Origin: Ptiloglossa arizonensis
Taxonomy: Eukaryota > Arthropoda > Insecta > Hymenoptera > Colletidae
Length of the DNA stretch: 64,000 bases
Reading direction: 5' to 3'
Assembly: GCF_051014685.1 (NCBI RefSeq)
Contig: NW_027478977.1
Coordinates: 1-64,000, forward strand
Made by a program: the position numbers and the translations under genes. Below the pieces are notes generated by a model, which was given only the letters and a program-made list of their open reading frames with translations, did not search any database and was not told where the DNA came from. Shown here piece after piece: positions 61,495 to 64,000 of this stretch (positions are counted from its first letter, which is position 1; every line of letters starts with the position of its first letter).

Positions 61495-62884
61495 GAAAAT
61501 TTTGATGGTTTCTCAACCATTCCGTGACTTCAAACACCCATATCTCGCGAACGGATTGACGAACTAGAGAAATTCCTGTTGCATCTGAAAGCAGAAACCC
61601 GCCTGATTACAATGGCATGTGTATTTTTGCCCTAGGCCATAGTAGGTATTGGTTTCGAGTATCACACTTGCGAAAATTTTGATGGTTTCTCAACCATTCC
61701 TTAACTTCAAACTCCCATATCTCGCGAACGGATTGACGAACTCGAGAAAATCCTGTTGCACCTGAAAGTAGAAACTCGCCCGATTACAACGGTATGTGTA
61801 TTTTTGCCCTAGGCCATAGTACTTATTGGTATCGAGTATCAGACTTGCGAAAATTTTGATGGTTTCTCAACCATTCCTTAACTTCAAACTCCCATATCTC
61901 GCGAACGGAATGAGGAACTCGAGAAATTCCTGTTGCATCTGAAAGCAGAAACTCGCCCGATTACAACCGTGTGTGTACTATTCCCCTAGGCAATTCCACT
62001 TATTCGTTTCGAGTATCAGACTTGCGAAAATTTTGATGGTTTCTCAACCATTCCTTAACTTCAAACTCCCATATCTCGCGAACGGATTGACGAACTCGAG
62101 AAAATCCTGTTGCATCTGAAAGTAGAAACTCGCCCGATTACAACGGTATGTGTACTATTCCCCTAGGCTATTCCACTTATTGGTTTCGAGTATCAGACTT
62201 GCGAAAATTTTGATGGTTTCTCAACCATTCCTTAACTTCAAACTCCCATATCTCGCGAACGGATTGACGAACTCGAGAAAATCCTGTTGCATCTGAAAGT
62301 AGAAACTCGCCCGATTACAACGGTATGTGTATTTTTGCCCTAGGCCATAGTTGTTATTGGTTTCGAGTATCAGACTTGCGAAAATTTTGATGGTTTCTCA
62401 AACATTCCTTCACTTCAAACTCCCATATCTCGCGAACGGAATGAGGAACTCGAGAAATTCCTGTTGCATCTGAAAGCAGAAACACGCCCGATTACAACGG
62501 TATGTGTATTTTTGTCCTAGGCCATAGTAGTTATTGGTTTCGAGTATCAGACTTGCGAAAATTTTGATTGTTTCTCAACCATTCCTTAAATTCAAACTCC
62601 CATATCTCGCGAACCGATTGACGAACTCGAGAAATTCCTGTTGCATCTGAAAGTAGAAAGTCGCCCGATTACAACGGTATGTGTATTTTTCCCCTAGGCC
62701 ATTGTAGTTATCGGTTTCGAGTATCAGACTTGCGAAAATTATGATTGTTTCTCAACCATTCCTTAAGTTCAGTCTCCCATATCTCACGAACGGATTGTCG
62801 AACACGTGAAATTCCTGTTGCATCTGAAAGGAGAAACACGCCCGATTACAACGGTATGTGTATTTTTGCCCTACGCCATAGTAG

Positions 62885-64000
62885 TTATTGGTTTCGAGTA
62901 TCAGACTTGCGAAAATTTTGATGGTTTCTCAACCATTCCTTAACTTCAAACTCCCATATCTCGCGAACGGATTGACGAACTCGAGAAATTCCTGTTGCAC
63001 CTGAAAGTAGAAGCTCGCCCGATTACAACGGTATGTGTACTATTCCCCTAGGCTATTCCACTTATTGGTTTCGAGTATCAGACTTGCGAAAATTTTGATG
63101 GTTTCTCAACCATTCCTTAACTTCAAACTCCCATATCTCGTGAACGGATTGACGAACTCGAGAAAATCCTGTTGCATCTGAAAGCAGAAACTCGCCCGAT
63201 TACAACGGTATGTGTATTTTTGTCCTAGGCCATAGTAGTTATTGGTTTCGAGTGTCAGACTTGCGAAAATTTTGATTGTTTCTCAACCATTCCTTAATTT
63301 CAGTCTCTCATATCTCGCGAACGGATTGTCGAACTCGCGAAATTCTTGTTGCGTCTGAAAGCAGAAACACCCCCGATTACAACGGCATGTGTATTTTTGC
63401 CCTAGGCCATAGTAGTTATTGGTTTCGAGTATCAGACTTGCGAAAATTTTGATGGTTTCTCAACCATTCCTTAACTTCAAACTCCCATATCTCGCGAACG
63501 GATTGACGAACTCGAGAAATGCCTGTTGCATCTGAAAGTAAACACTCGCCCGATTACAACGGTATGTGTATTTTTGCCCTAGGCCATAGTAGTTATTGGT
63601 TTCGAGTATCAGACTTGTGAAATTTTTGATGGTTTCTCAACCATTCCTTAACTTCAAACTCCCATATCTCGCGAACGGATTGACGAACTCGAAAAATTCC
63701 TGTTGCATCTGAAAGCAGAATCCCGTCTGATTACAATGACATGTGTATTTTTACCCTAGGCCATAGTTGTTATTGGTTTCGAGTATCACACTTGCGAAAT
63801 TTTTGATGGTTTCACAACCATTCCTTAAATTCAAACTCCCATATCTCGCGAACCGATTGACGAACTCGAGAATTTCCTATTGCATCTGAAAGCAGAAACT
63901 CGCCCGATTACAACGGTGTGTGTATTTTTGCCCTAGGCCGCAGTTGTTATCGGTTTCGAGTATCAGACTTGCGAAAATTTTGATGGTTTCTCAACCATTC
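62885..64000 (+). repeat. Block E right edge, return to the 55 kb pattern
   Basis: About six monomers. The second and third (GTCCTAGG with GAGTGTCAG; CAGTCTCTCATATC with AACACCCCCG at 63366) and the GAGAAATGCC monomer after them correspond to 55.2-55.65 kb at +7,965 bp. The last two monomers (GAATCCCGTCTGATTACAATGAC; CCGCAGTTGTTATCGG) carry many private changes and match no other class well. The array continues beyond the window. Confidence 0.82.

Larger units (their letters stand above)
61292..62884 (+). repeat. Block E 9-monomer HOR, copy 2 (1,593 bp)
   Basis: E1-E9 again; CCGTGACTTC falls at 61523 and CTACGCCATAG at 62871. I noticed almost no differences from copy 1. A third copy starts at 62885 but departs from the pattern by about 62988. 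Confidence 0.93.
1..64000 (+). repeat. 177 bp tandem satellite array filling the window
   Basis: Landmarks such as GATGGTTTCT recur at 111, 288 and 465, and then every 177 bp to the end, which gives about 361 monomers. All copies have the same orientation. I saw no inversion, unique spacer, transposon or coding gene between them. Nearly all length changes are single-base indels inside particular monomer classes or whole-monomer gains and losses. Uninterrupted arrays of this monomer size are typical of centromeric or pericentromeric heterochromatin in many eukaryotes. That location is inference, because the sequence itself does not show kinetochore function. The family is not one I recognise. 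A satellite-library search and CENH3/CENP-A ChIP would settle identity and role. Confidence 0.97.

Noticed and set aside
1..64000. CRISPR-like array of repeats and spacers
   Set aside because: There is no short repeat alternating with unrelated spacers. The whole 177 bp is repeated, and variation is by point changes.
1..64000. Telomere repeats, rDNA spacer, tRNA or 5S clusters
   Set aside because: No telomeric hexamer or heptamer runs and no recognisable rRNA or tRNA sequence were seen. The monomer does not contain A and B boxes in tRNA arrangement that I could identify.
1..64000. Transposon or retroelement insertion
   Set aside because: The 177 bp phase is kept throughout, apart from 1 bp indels tied to monomer classes, which leaves no room for an insert, terminal repeat or target-site duplication.
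1..64000. Assembly artefact that multiplies one unit
   Set aside because: Copies carry private bases (19131, 47821, 47137) and different in-register deletions, which a simple assembler echo would not produce. Copy number may still be wrong and needs read support.
1..64000. Assignment to a named satellite, such as Arabidopsis 178 bp or primate alpha satellite
   Set aside because: The period is similar, but the sequence does not resemble those families as I know them. Period alone is not evidence of identity.

Overview
The whole window is one uninterrupted satellite-DNA array. I find no gene, RNA gene, transposon, CRISPR array or unique sequence anywhere in it. The basic unit is a 177 bp monomer, about 42% G+C by my count of a consensus, repeated head to tail about 361 times, always on the same strand and in phase. 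This points to a eukaryotic centromeric or pericentromeric satellite block from a long-read assembly. I do not recognise the satellite family and cannot place the organism, even to kingdom. It is not the Arabidopsis 178 bp centromere repeat or a primate alpha satellite as I know them.

Above the monomer there is a clear higher-order repeat (HOR) architecture, and the window is a mosaic of at least five blocks. Block A (1-11247) has an irregular left part, then an 11-monomer HOR of 1,946 bp in two full and two shortened copies. Block B (11248-26108) has a 13-monomer unit (2,301 bp) and a 10-monomer unit (1,768 bp) that combine into a 23-monomer unit (4,069 bp). One 23-monomer copy has lost two monomers (3,715 bp). 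Block C (about 3 kb of distinctive monomers plus D-like ones, from 26109) occurs twice exactly 9,200 bp apart. Block D (29116-35215 and 38316-54238) carries a 12-monomer HOR of 2,123 bp, with 14-, 15-, 11- and 4-monomer derivatives. Block E (54239-64000) is a nest of 1-, 2-, 9-, 14-, 17- and 45-monomer duplications, of which the 9-monomer unit (1,593 bp) is a clean tandem pair.

Nearly all length differences between HOR copies are whole numbers of monomers, and several junctions are chimeric monomers. Both fit repeated unequal exchange in register. Shared single-base variants let some copies be ordered. The open reading frames on both strands are a by-product of a 177 bp (3 x 59) period and are not annotated as genes.

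The points most worth following up are the composite 13+10 HOR, the duplicated 9.2 kb mega-unit, the chimeric monomers that mark exchange points, a weak CENP-B-box-like match in the monomer, and the lack of CpG depletion. All coordinates were read by eye; block edges inside near-identical sequence are good to tens of bases.
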